From Dyella lutea (GTDB lineage: Bacteria; Pseudomonadota; Gammaproteobacteria; Xanthomonadales; Rhodanobacteraceae), in the NCBI RefSeq assembly GCF_024158035.1, contig NZ_JAMZEK010000005.1, positions 183,598-247,597 on the forward strand: DNA of 64,000 nt, in the 5' to 3' direction. Position 1 is the first letter of the stretch; the number at the start of each line of letters is the position of its first letter. The translations under genes were made by a program, and so were the position numbers. The notes beneath the pieces were generated by a model. The model was not told where the DNA came from, did not search any database, and saw nothing but the letters and a program-made list of their open reading frames with translations. Below, piece by piece: positions 54,965-62,535 of the stretch.

Positions 54965-57082
54965 TCAGCGGTGCTTGAAGCGCTCCGCGCCGGGGTTCCC
55001 GCGCTCCTGGTGGGCAGGTGGTGATGGCCGGCTCTGCTGGGCAGCATGCGGGCTTGGCGCCGGGCGGGGCGTGGGTGCGGCTTGTCGTGGGGGAGTGTAG
55101 GCGCGAGGTACCGGCTCGAATCGGCGGGGGGCAGGTGCCGCCTCGCTCATGGTGGCGCGACGTGGCTCCAGCCGCATCGGCGGCGGCGCCGGCAGGCTCG
55201 CGGGGCGTACGGTCGGCGCCCGCACCACGCGGGGCTCCGCCTCGGGCCCACGGCGTGTTCCGATCATCCCTGGGCTTACCTGTTCGAAGCGCGGAAGGGT
55301 TGGTAGCGCGCGCGCCTGTGGCTGGTTCTGCGCCGCGGGCTCCCGGCGGATCACCGGCTCCTGACGTGACGCCACGGGCTCCTGCACGAACCGGGGTACC
55401 GAGGGCAGCATGGTTGGGCGGAGTTCCTGCCTGTTTTCGGGGCGTGCCGCTGGCGCATCGATCCGGTCGCGCGCGATGTGTGCCGCTGGCGACATTGATG
55501 CAACGGCCGGCGAGGCGATCCGGCGTTCGGCGGGTATCTCCGCCGGGCGCGCCTGCGGCATGCCCGCGCGGAACGCCCGATCTCCGGCTTGTCGTTCGAT
55601 ATCGCGATGCATCACCACCGGTCGGGCGAAGCGGCCCGTTTCCACCGCGTGTGGCGGAAACGGGCGGCGGTTCGCCACTGCCATGGGGCGTGCGCGGGGC
55701 AGGCGGCTGGCGCCACCCAGGATCGTCGCGCTACGCGCCTCGGCGGCGTCCAGGTGCAGTCGGTGGGCCTGAACGGGGCGGGCCTCGGCGAAGGCCTGGC
55801 GCGACATTGCCGTGATGCCGTGCGGAGGCCGCTCGTGGCTGTATCGCAACTCGGGGTCGCGGCCTTCGTGATAGCGCTGCCAGCGCTCGTTGAAGTAGCG
55901 CTCGTAGGCCTCGCGCCGGTCGCGTCCATCGTGGTCGTGGCGGTGATCGTGATCCCAGTGCCGGTCGTGCTCGTTCAGTCGGCGGTAGTAGCCGAGGCTG
56001 ACGGGGTACCACGGGTCGTAGAAGTCGCCCGGTCCAAGCGGGAACCAGCCGATCGGCGGGCCAGCGCCTACCGAGGCACTCCAGCCGCTGCCGCCGACGA
56101 AGGCGACCAGTGCGGGGGCATAGATCGGACGCAGGCCACGCGGCCCCGGGATCCAGCCCCAGCGGTCACGCACGTAGACCCAGCGGCCATAGTGATAAGG
56201 CGCGAAGCCCCAGGGGGCGTCATCGATCCAGGTCCAGCCCCACGGGGCCACGTAGGCCCAGTGCCCGAAGCGGTAGGGTGCCCAGCCGGCGTCGACGTCG
56301 CTGGGATACCAGACTTCGCCGTACTGGTCGTCGTCCTGCCAGCGGCCGTAATCGTCCAGGTCCTGATAGCCGATCACCTGTTCGGAGACGTAACGGCCAC
56401 TCTGGGCGTCCGCGTAGCGCTGGTCCCGGTCCGCGCTCCACACATCGAAGGCGTCCCGGCTGCCGGCGTAGGATTCGTCGAGCTGCGCCAGCGAGCTGTC
56501 GTCGAAGCGGTAGGTGTGCCCGCCAACCAGCCGGCGCATGGCCTGGTCGGCGCCGTAGACCGTGGCCTGGCCGTCGAAGGCGGTGATCTCGGTGTCGCCG
56601 TCGCGTGCGCCGACGTCGACGCGGAACGTACCCGGTTGATCCACGACCAGCGCCACCCGCGGCGTGTCGATCTCGTAGCTCTCGCCGGGTGCCAGCGCAC
56701 GTACCGACAGGCTGACAGTGCCGCGGGTCAGTTCGAACTGGGCCACCTGGTCGTCCAGGCGCAGTACGCCCAGGTCGGTGTCGCGGTCCAGGCGCAGGGC
56801 GGCTCGGTCCAGTTCCAGTTCCGCCCGTGCGTTGTCGCCGGCAGCCAGGCGGTCGCCGCGGGTCAGCGGACGGTTCACCGAGGCGTCGCTCCAGTCCCGT
56901 GCGCCGCTGGGCAGGAGGCCGATGTCGCCGGCGAGGTAGGACAGGCGGGCGACGCGATCGGGTGGGTCGGTGTCCGTCGTCTGTGCGCGGGCGATCCCGC
57001 CCAGCGCGAACACGACGGGGAGGATGGCAAGCATCCGCCAGCGGGCGATGGGGGCATGGCGGTCGGACCGTGACGGGCGCAT
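54965..57082 (-). CDS. DUF6600/FecR-like envelope protein with proline-rich tail
   Basis: 705 residues. A signal peptide (about 16-33, ending ARA-Q) is followed by a FecR-like beta domain (about 60-180, ending ATVYGADQAMRRLVGGHTYR), then a Trp/Tyr-rich section with repeated GxWxYxPxWGW-type units (YRFGHWAYVAPWGWTWIDDA) of the DUF6600 family. A His/Asp/Arg-rich segment (about 370-410) follows. The last 270 residues are Pro/Arg/Ala-rich and disordered. It is probably a periplasmic or surface protein; the role is not established. Confidence 0.88.
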   Translation of the reverse strand: MRPSRSDRHAPIARWRMLAILPVVFALGGIARAQTTDTDPPDRVARLSYLAGDIGLLPSGARDWSDASVNRPLTRGDRLAAGDNARAELELDRAALRLDRDTDLGVLRLDDQVAQFELTRGTVSLSVRALAPGESYEIDTPRVALVVDQPGTFRVDVGARDGDTEITAFDGQATVYGADQAMRRLVGGHTYRFDDSSLAQLDESYAGSRDAFDVWSADRDQRYADAQSGRYVSEQVIGYQDLDDYGRWQDDDQYGEVWYPSDVDAGWAPYRFGHWAYVAPWGWTWIDDAPWGFAPYHYGRWVYVRDRWGWIPGPRGLRPIYAPALVAFVGGSGWSASVGAGPPIGWFPLGPGDFYDPWYPVSLGYYRRLNEHDRHWDHDHRHDHDGRDRREAYERYFNERWQRYHEGRDPELRYSHERPPHGITAMSRQAFAEARPVQAHRLHLDAAEARSATILGGASRLPRARPMAVANRRPFPPHAVETGRFARPVVMHRDIERQAGDRAFRAGMPQARPAEIPAERRIASPAVASMSPAAHIARDRIDAPAARPENRQELRPTMLPSVPRFVQEPVASRQEPVIRREPAAQNQPQARALPTLPRFEQVSPGMIGTRRGPEAEPRVVRAPTVRPASLPAPPPMRLEPRRATMSEAAPAPRRFEPVPRAYTPPRQAAPTPRPAPSPHAAQQSRPSPPAHQERGNPGAERFKHR

Positions 57083-57307
57083 GGACCTCTCCTTGGGACC
57101 GGCGATCCGGAAGCGCCCGGATCGTTGCGATGATCAAGCCGTTGTGAAGATGGCTCGTCCGCATTATGGGTGGGCCGCCGTCGACTTCATGGGCCGAAGG
57201 ACCCGGCAGGCGACATCGGTTCAGCCTGCTGCCATGTGCGGTTCACCCGGCGTTCGGCGCGGACGCCTTCCCCCGGCTGGCGTTGGCGGTTACCATCCGA
57301 CGCCGAT

Positions 57308-57381
57308 GCGGGTGTAGCTCAATGGTAGAGCTGTAGCTTCCCAAGCTACTGACGAGGGTTCGATTCCCTTCACCCGCTCCA
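57308..57381 (+). tRNA. tRNA-Gly(CCC)
   Basis: 74 nt with the CCA end encoded. The 7-bp acceptor stem (GCGGGTG/CACCCGC), D-stem GCTC/GAGC, anticodon stem GTAGC/GCTAC with loop TTCCCAA, and T-arm with TTCGATT all form. The anticodon is CCC, reading GGG. A -10-like TACCAT (57291-57296) sits just upstream. It precedes the rimB-like gene by 46 bp and may be transcribed with it. Confidence 0.97.
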
Positions 57382-57427
57382 CTCTCTTCCCCGAACCGAC
57401 CCCCATCCCCCGACGCGTGCGCTGACC

Positions 57428-57880
57428 ATGGCGGCTGTGATCACCCTCGGCTGGCGGGAGCGCGTCGCGTTGCCCGATCTCGGCATCACCGGGCTCAAGG
57501 CCAAGCTCGATACCGGTGCCCGCTCCAGTGCCCTGCACGTGGACACGCTCGAGGTGTTCCGGCGCGACGGCGCGGACTGGCTGCGCTTCGAGGTGAGCAG
57601 CGGACGCCGCCGCGTGCGGGCCTGGCAGGCCGAGGCAGCGGCATCCGATCGCCGCGTGGTCACCGATACCGGCGGGCACCGCAGCGAGCGCTGGTTCATC
57701 CGCAGCATGGTGAGCGTGGCCGGCGAGGTGTACCCGATTGACATCAGCCTGACCGATCGCCGCCACATGCTGTTTCCCATGCTGCTGGGGCGTACCGCGA
57801 TCGCCGGGCGTTTCGCGGTGGATCCTCGGCTTTCCTACACCCAGCCGCGCGTGGAGCGCGCCGTCACGGATATCCCATGA
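57428..57880 (+). CDS. rimB: RimB-like retropepsin-fold protease
   Basis: 150 residues. [20 protein letters not shown] carries the DTG triad plus Ala of pepsin-like proteases, and [20 protein letters not shown] closes the fold. The family is commonly named ATP-dependent zinc protease, but the sequence looks like a retropepsin, not a zinc enzyme. In Pseudomonas a RimB protein with this fold is encoded with RimK. Here rimK overlaps by 4 bp, which supports a shared task, probably trimming RimK-added glutamate tails. Confidence 0.85.
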   Translation: MAAVITLGWRERVALPDLGITGLKAKLDTGARSSALHVDTLEVFRRDGADWLRFEVSSGRRRVRAWQAEAAASDRRVVTDTGGHRSERWFIRSMVSVAGEVYPIDISLTDRRHMLFPMLLGRTAIAGRFAVDPRLSYTQPRVERAVTDIP

Positions 57881-58761
57881 AGATTGCCATCCTCTCGCGC
57901 AACGCGCGGCTGTATTCGACCCAGCGCCTGGTCGACGCGGCGCGCGAGCGCGGGCACGTGGTGCGTGTGCTCGACCCGTTGCGCTGCTACGTGCGCATCG
58001 CGCCGGGCAACATGGCGATCCGCTACAAGGGCAAGGCGTTGCGCGACATCGACGCGGCGATCCCCCGCATTGGCACGCAGAGCACGTTCTACGGTACCGC
58101 CGTGCTGCGCCAGCTGGAGATGATGGGGGTGTACACACCCAATCCGTCCGACGCGGTGCTGCGCGCGCGCGACAAGCTGCGCTGCCTGCAGATTCTCGCC
58201 TCGCACGGCCTGCAGATGCCGGCCACGGTGTTCGGCGACAACCCGGATGACACCAACGACGTGCTGGCGATGCTGGGTGACCCGCCGCACGTGATCAAGC
58301 TCAACGAGGGTAGCCAGGGTACCGGCGTGGTGCTGGCCGAGAAGCGCAGCGCCTCGCAGAGCGTGATCGAGGCGTTCCGCGGCCTGTACGCCAACTTCCT
58401 GGTGCAGGAGTTCATCGCCGAGGCGAATGGCAGCGACTTGCGCTGCTTCGTGGTCGGCAACAAGGTGGTAGCCGCCATGCAGCGCGAAGCGACCCCAGGC
58501 GAATTTCGCGCCAACCTGCATCGTGGCGGTACGGCCAGCAAGGCCAGGCTGAGTGACGAGGAAAAACGTATTGCCGTGCGCGCGGCACAGGCGCTGGGGC
58601 TGGGTATCGCCGGCGTCGATCTGCTGCGTTCGAATCGCGGGCCACTCCTGCTCGAAGTGAATGCCTCGCCCGGACTGGAGGGCATCGAGGCCGCCAGCGG
58701 CGTGGATGTAGCCGGGAAGATCATCGAGGCGCTCGAGTCGAGGGTGCGAAAGAAGAAGTAG
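57877..58761 (+). CDS. rimK: Ribosomal protein S6 glutamate ligase RimK
   Basis: 294 residues. ATP-grasp fold: [20 protein letters not shown] at the N-terminus, [68 protein letters not shown] and [15 protein letters not shown] (Mg ligands). It adds glutamates to the C-terminus of ribosomal protein S6 using ATP. The start overlaps the rimB stop (ATGA). Confidence 0.96.
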   Translation: MKIAILSRNARLYSTQRLVDAARERGHVVRVLDPLRCYVRIAPGNMAIRYKGKALRDIDAAIPRIGTQSTFYGTAVLRQLEMMGVYTPNPSDAVLRARDKLRCLQILASHGLQMPATVFGDNPDDTNDVLAMLGDPPHVIKLNEGSQGTGVVLAEKRSASQSVIEAFRGLYANFLVQEFIAEANGSDLRCFVVGNKVVAAMQREATPGEFRANLHRGGTASKARLSDEEKRIAVRAAQALGLGIAGVDLLRSNRGPLLLEVNASPGLEGIEAASGVDVAGKIIEALESRVRKKK

Positions 58762-58800
58762 GGCGTCCCGGTGGCCCGGCCAAATTACGAAAGAGTGTGT

Positions 58801-58842
58801 ACGAAAACCTTCGTTGACACCCTTCCGGAGCGTGCCTAGTAT
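58801..58842 (+). promoter_or_regulatory. Strong promoter with an overlapping inverted repeat
   Basis: TTGACA (58814-58819), 17-bp spacer, TAGTAT (58837-58842): near-consensus sigma70. An inverted repeat ACGAA-N4-TTCGT (58801-58814) ends at the first base of the -35 box, and a second TACGAAA lies 14 bp upstream (58786-58792). This looks like an operator for a repressor; the BlaI-type regulator encoded at 59453 is the natural candidate, though classic BlaI sites read TACA...TGTA. Confidence 0.6.
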
Positions 58843-58900
58843 CGACCGCACCCATCGGGAGGACGCTGCCATCGTGGCGGCGACGGGGGCGGGAGGTCGC

Positions 58901-59389
58901 ATGAAGTTACGGAAATGGATAACGGGTGCGCTGGTGCTGGTGGCGTTCTGCCAGGGGGGCATCGCTTACGCTGCCAAGGACAAGCCGATCGTCAAGGCAC
59001 AGACCAAGGACGATTTCGCCGCCGTGGCGGCCGCCGTACGCAAGGAGATGGTGCCGGGTGGCCGGTTCGAGTTCATCGACAACAAAGAGCGCGAGACGGT
59101 CGACAAGCGGCTGGACGAGATGGCGTCCCTGTTCGACAGCTACGGCACCGTCGACAAGATGAATCCGGATTCGAAGATCAAGCTCTTCAACGATCAGGAA
59201 GAGGTCAACGCGATCCTGCGACACCGGGATGACGACCGCCGCATCTGCCAGTCCGTCGCACCGGTCGGGTCGCATATTCCCCGGACCATCTGCACGACCT
59301 ATCGTGACCAGGAACTGGAGCGTCGACGCACTCAGCAGTTCCTCGACGATACCCGGCTGAACAATCCGCAGCTCAGGAGCGGCAAGTGA
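58901..59389 (+). CDS. Secreted protein of unknown function
   Basis: 162 residues from ATG 58901 with a GGGAGG site. A signal peptide (MKLRKWITGALVLVAFCQGG, cleavage after AYA) leads to a charged, helical mature protein rich in Asp, Arg and Lys with two cysteines (ICQSV, TICTT). No family is recognised. It is the first gene after the strong promoter and is followed by the BlaI and M56-TonB genes, so it may be an effector or target of that system. Confidence 0.7.
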   Translation: MKLRKWITGALVLVAFCQGGIAYAAKDKPIVKAQTKDDFAAVAAAVRKEMVPGGRFEFIDNKERETVDKRLDEMASLFDSYGTVDKMNPDSKIKLFNDQEEVNAILRHRDDDRRICQSVAPVGSHIPRTICTTYRDQELERRRTQQFLDDTRLNNPQLRSGK

Positions 59390-59452
59390 CCACATGCAGT
59401 TCGAGTGCAGCATGAGCTGCCACCGTGAAAGGCCAGAGCCAGGGGGTCCGGG

Positions 59453-59845
59453 ATGACGGCCGGAGTTCCCTCTCTGCCGCGGCCGACCGAGGCCGAGCTC
59501 GAGATTCTGAGGGTCCTCTGGTCGCGCAAGGAGTGCACCGTGCGCGAGGTGCACGAGGCGCTACGCGGTGGCCAGTCCGGCTACACCACGGCACTGAAAA
59601 TGCTGCAGGTCATGCACGCCAAGGGCCTGGTGCTTCGCGATGACTCGTCGCGAGCACATGTCTATCGTGCGGCTATCAGCAAGGAGCGGGCGCAGAGGTG
59701 GTTCCTCGGGGATCTCGTGAGGCGCCTGTTCGACGGATCGTCTTCCCAGTTGGTCATGCAGGCCCTCGGCAACGACGAGGCCAGTCCGGCGGAGCTCAAA
59801 GCGATCCGGAACCTGCTGGATGAGCTGGACAGAGAGGATTCCTGA
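59453..59845 (+). CDS. BlaI/MecI/CopY-family transcriptional repressor
   Basis: 130 residues. The winged helix is typical: PTEAELEILRVLWSRKECTV, REVHEALRGGQSGYTTALKM, LQVMHAKGLVLRDDSSRAHV, YRAAISKERAQR. The C-terminal helix should dimerise. BlaI-type repressors are inactivated when a membrane M56 protease signals; that protein is encoded next, with a 1-bp overlap (TGATG). No beta-lactamase gene is nearby, so the regulon is likely something else. Confidence 0.92.
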   Translation: MTAGVPSLPRPTEAELEILRVLWSRKECTVREVHEALRGGQSGYTTALKMLQVMHAKGLVLRDDSSRAHVYRAAISKERAQRWFLGDLVRRLFDGSSSQLVMQALGNDEASPAELKAIRNLLDELDREDS

Positions 59846-61521
59846 TGGGCGTGGCTCCGCAGATGCTGGCTGTGGCAAGGCTGATCGGCTGGATGATCGT
59901 CCACTCCCTGTGGCAAGGCACCCTGCTCGGGCTGGTGTATGCCGGCTGTCGTTCCGTCGTGCGCCGCGGCGAGCCGCGTTACTGCCTCGGTCTCGCCGCG
60001 ATGGGGGGGCTGATGCTGATGCAGGCGATCACGCTGTGGATGCTGTGGCCGGCTGGCGGATCGCCCGGTGGTGGCGAGACCCTTGCACACGTGGCAGCCA
60101 TGCCCGCCCTGATGGGCGGCTCGGCCATGTCCGCTCCCTCGTGGATCGACGGTATCGACGCGGTCTTGCCCTGGATCACCCTGGCCTGGTCGAGCGGGGT
60201 GATGCTGCTTGCCTCCCGCGCGGGGGTGCAGTGGCTGGACCTGCGCCGCCTGGTGCGGTCGGCGCAGGCGGCGCCCTCGTGGCAGGACCGACTCGACCGG
60301 ATTGCTGCCCGGTTCGGACTCTCCGGGCGTGTGGGGGTCCTGTGCAGCGGCGCCGTGTGCAGCCCCGTCCTGATCGGTGTGGTCCGACCGGTGATCCTGC
60401 TGCCGGTCGCGGTGATGTGCCGCATGCCGGTCGCGCAGGTCGAGCTGATCCTGGCCCACGAGCTGGCCCATGTCAGGCGCCTCGATCCTCTCGTCAACCT
60501 GCTCCAATTGGCCATCGAGACGCTCTACTTCCATCACCCGGTGGTGCGCTGGATCTCGCGCGAGGTGCGCAACGAGCGGGAAATCTGCTGCGACAGCATG
60601 GCTCTCGCCAGGCATCCCGGCAGCCGCAGGGAGTACATCGAAGCGCTGGCGACGCTGGGCGAACTGTTCCGGAAGAAGCCGATGATCCTCGCCTCGAACG
60701 GGGGGCTGCTGCTGGAGCGTGTCCAGCTTATCGCCTCGCCGCTTCAGGCGGGTGCAGGGCGCGGATCCCCGGCCCGGTTGCTGGCACTCGGCCTGGGATT
60801 GTTGCTTGCGGTGGGGGCGGTCTCGCACCATTGGAGCCTCGCCCCTCTCGCCGCGGCATGGTCTCCCGATTCGTCGCCGAGGGTGACGTTCGTGTCCGCC
60901 AGTCTGGCGCATCGGGCGACCTGGTCATGGGCTGACCTGGTGCCGCACCGCGCTTCGGCGGCTTATCCCGACGCCATCCCCGGGGGCGGACCGCTGCCCG
61001 GGATACCGTTGGACCCAGACCGCGAACAGCGATTGCAGGATCTACGGCCCAGCCCGGTGGCGTTCGTGCCCCCGGGTACCGCCAGCCATATCGCGCCTTC
61101 CGTCGTTGGACCGTTCATCAAGGCCCACGCCGCCATCGGAGCCGCGGCGCCGACTCCGGTGCAGGTCCGCCAGCCGGTCTATCCGCGCCAGGCGCTGGAG
61201 GCGGGGATCGAGGGTGAGGTGGTGATCGAGTTCGGCCTCCGCCGGAACGGCACGGTGCGGGACATGCGCGTCGTCCGTTCCGAACCCGAGGGTGTGTTCG
61301 ACCAGGCGGCCATGGCGGCTCTTCGCGACTGGCGTTATGCCGGTCCCATGGCAGCGGGCGCCCACTACCGCCAGACCATCGGATTCACGCTGCACGGCCC
61401 GACGGCCGGGCAGGGCGGTCGGCACCAGGCCCGGGCCGGATTGCCCTGCGCCGTGGTCACGGGTACCCATATCTGTCGTTTCCCCGAGGGGGCGCGTCCA
61501 TTCACGGATGTCGCGCCCTGA
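59845..61521 (+). CDS. BlaR1-like M56 metallopeptidase fused to a TonB C-terminal domain
   Basis: 558 residues. Four membrane helices surround an M56 domain with the zinc motif HELAHVRRLD (about 209-218) and NEREICCDSMAL. Instead of a penicillin-binding sensor, a Pro/Ala-rich linker leads to a TonB C-terminal domain (about 430-515; VYPRQALEAGIEGEVVIEFG, FDQAAMAALRDWRYAGP). A penicillin sensor is absent, so the trigger is not a classic beta-lactam. It is coupled to the BlaI-type gene upstream. Confidence 0.9.
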   Translation: MGVAPQMLAVARLIGWMIVHSLWQGTLLGLVYAGCRSVVRRGEPRYCLGLAAMGGLMLMQAITLWMLWPAGGSPGGGETLAHVAAMPALMGGSAMSAPSWIDGIDAVLPWITLAWSSGVMLLASRAGVQWLDLRRLVRSAQAAPSWQDRLDRIAARFGLSGRVGVLCSGAVCSPVLIGVVRPVILLPVAVMCRMPVAQVELILAHELAHVRRLDPLVNLLQLAIETLYFHHPVVRWISREVRNEREICCDSMALARHPGSRREYIEALATLGELFRKKPMILASNGGLLLERVQLIASPLQAGAGRGSPARLLALGLGLLLAVGAVSHHWSLAPLAAAWSPDSSPRVTFVSASLAHRATWSWADLVPHRASAAYPDAIPGGGPLPGIPLDPDREQRLQDLRPSPVAFVPPGTASHIAPSVVGPFIKAHAAIGAAAPTPVQVRQPVYPRQALEAGIEGEVVIEFGLRRNGTVRDMRVVRSEPEGVFDQAAMAALRDWRYAGPMAAGAHYRQTIGFTLHGPTAGQGGRHQARAGLPCAVVTGTHICRFPEGARPFTDVAP

Positions 61522-61557
61522 TCCGGGGGCGCGCGGGGGCACGATCGGCCGAGGCCG

Positions 61558-61614
61558 GGTTAACCCCTCGCTCAAGGCGAGTTAACCGGGTCGTAACCAC
61601 CCCCCCCCTATAAA
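61558..61614 (+). promoter_or_regulatory. GTTAACC repeats, C9 tract and TATAAA box in the 327-bp intergenic region
   Basis: GGTTAAC (61558-61564) and GTTAACC (61581-61587) form an inverted repeat around TCGC/GCGA; the same two sites are also direct GTTAACC copies (61559 and 61581) 22 bp apart, about two helical turns. A third, GTAACC, lies at 61593-61598. A run of nine C (61600-61608) is followed at once by TATAAA (61609-61614). Together they look like an operator array before a promoter. Confidence 0.4.
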
Positions 61615-61620
61615 GCCTGC

Positions 61621-61733
61621 ACTGCAGATTTGCTCGGCACTTCAGTAACCGGTTTGGGTGGCAGCAGATTTTCGGTATCGGGGCAGTAGCTTGAGCCCAG
61701 GTCGTGCGATTTCCTCGCGCACCTGGGCTTTTT
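61621..61733 (+). ncRNA. Candidate short RNA or leader ending in an intrinsic terminator
   Basis: Starting a few bases after the TATAAA box, about 113 nt lead to a hairpin (AGCCCAGGT at 61694-61702 with ACCTGGGCT at 61721-61729) followed by TTTT. Nothing in it encodes a protein of note, and it ends before the response-regulator gene. It is not a match to any RNA family I can name. The rest of the intergenic region (61734-61848) holds AAGCTT-GTT-AAGCTT (61791-61805) and a weak TTGAGA/TTATTT pair that could be the promoter for the two-component genes. Confidence 0.35.
61694..61733 (+). terminator. Intrinsic terminator in the region before the response regulator
   Basis: A perfect 9-bp outer stem (61694-61702 with 61721-61729), further GC pairing inside, then a T-rich run. 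It lies about 170 bp after the M56-TonB gene and about 115 bp before the response regulator, so it could end either the upstream operon or the candidate short RNA. Confidence 0.85.
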
Positions 61734-61848
61734 CTTTGCCCGCTGGAGTCGTTCAGCCGCAGGGCGGCTGGACGCGCATCTTGAGAGATCAAGCTTGTTA
61801 AGCTTATTTGGCGGGGCTGCCGAATACCGGCGGCCGATGGAGTGGCAC

Positions 61849-62535
61849 ATGCGCGTACTGGTGATCGAAGACAACAGCGATATCGCGACCAACATCGGCG
61901 ATTATCTGGAAGACCGCGGCCATGTGGTCGATTTCGCCGGCGACGGCGTGACTGGCCTGCACCTGGCGGTGGTCCACGATTTCGACGTGATCGTGCTCGA
62001 CCTGACCCTGCCCGGCATGGACGGCCTGGAAGTAGCGAAGAAGCTTCGCCACGAAGCGCACAAGCAGACGCCGATTCTCATGCTCACCGCGCGCGACGCG
62101 CTGGAGCAGAAGCTCACCGGCTTCGAGTCCGGCGCCGACGACTACATGACCAAGCCGTTCGCGCTGCAGGAGTTGGCCGCGCGGCTGGAGGTGCTGGCGC
62201 GCCGCGGCAAGGGCCCGCAGAGCCGCGTGCTGAAGGTCGCCGACCTCACCTTCAACCTCGACACGCTCACGGTGAATCGCGAAGGCAAGTCGATCCAGCT
62301 CAATCCGATCGGCCTGAAGCTGCTGCAGGCACTGATGGAAGCCAGCCCGTCGGTGGTGACCCGGCAAGACCTGGAGCAGAAGGTGTGGGGCGAGGAGCTG
62401 CCCGACAGCGACAGCCTGCGTGTGCACATCCACGGCCTGCGCGCAGCGATCGACAAGCCGTTCGAGAAGCCGCTGATCCACACGCGCCACGGCATCGGTT
62501 ACCGCATGGTCGATCCGGATGCAGTCCAGGCGTAA
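61849..62535 (+). CDS. OmpR-family response regulator
   Basis: 228 residues from ATG 61849, which has a GGAG site upstream. Receiver domain with phospho-Asp51 (VIVLDLTLPGMDG), acidic pair Glu7/Asp8, Thr in LMLTAR and Lys in MTKPF; winged-helix output domain with LNPIGLKLLQALME and HTRHGIGYRM. Overall it resembles PhoP/QseB-like regulators, but I would not assign a specific name. It overlaps the kinase gene by 17 bp. Confidence 0.95.
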   Translation: MRVLVIEDNSDIATNIGDYLEDRGHVVDFAGDGVTGLHLAVVHDFDVIVLDLTLPGMDGLEVAKKLRHEAHKQTPILMLTARDALEQKLTGFESGADDYMTKPFALQELAARLEVLARRGKGPQSRVLKVADLTFNLDTLTVNREGKSIQLNPIGLKLLQALMEASPSVVTRQDLEQKVWGEELPDSDSLRVHIHGLRAAIDKPFEKPLIHTRHGIGYRMVDPDAVQA

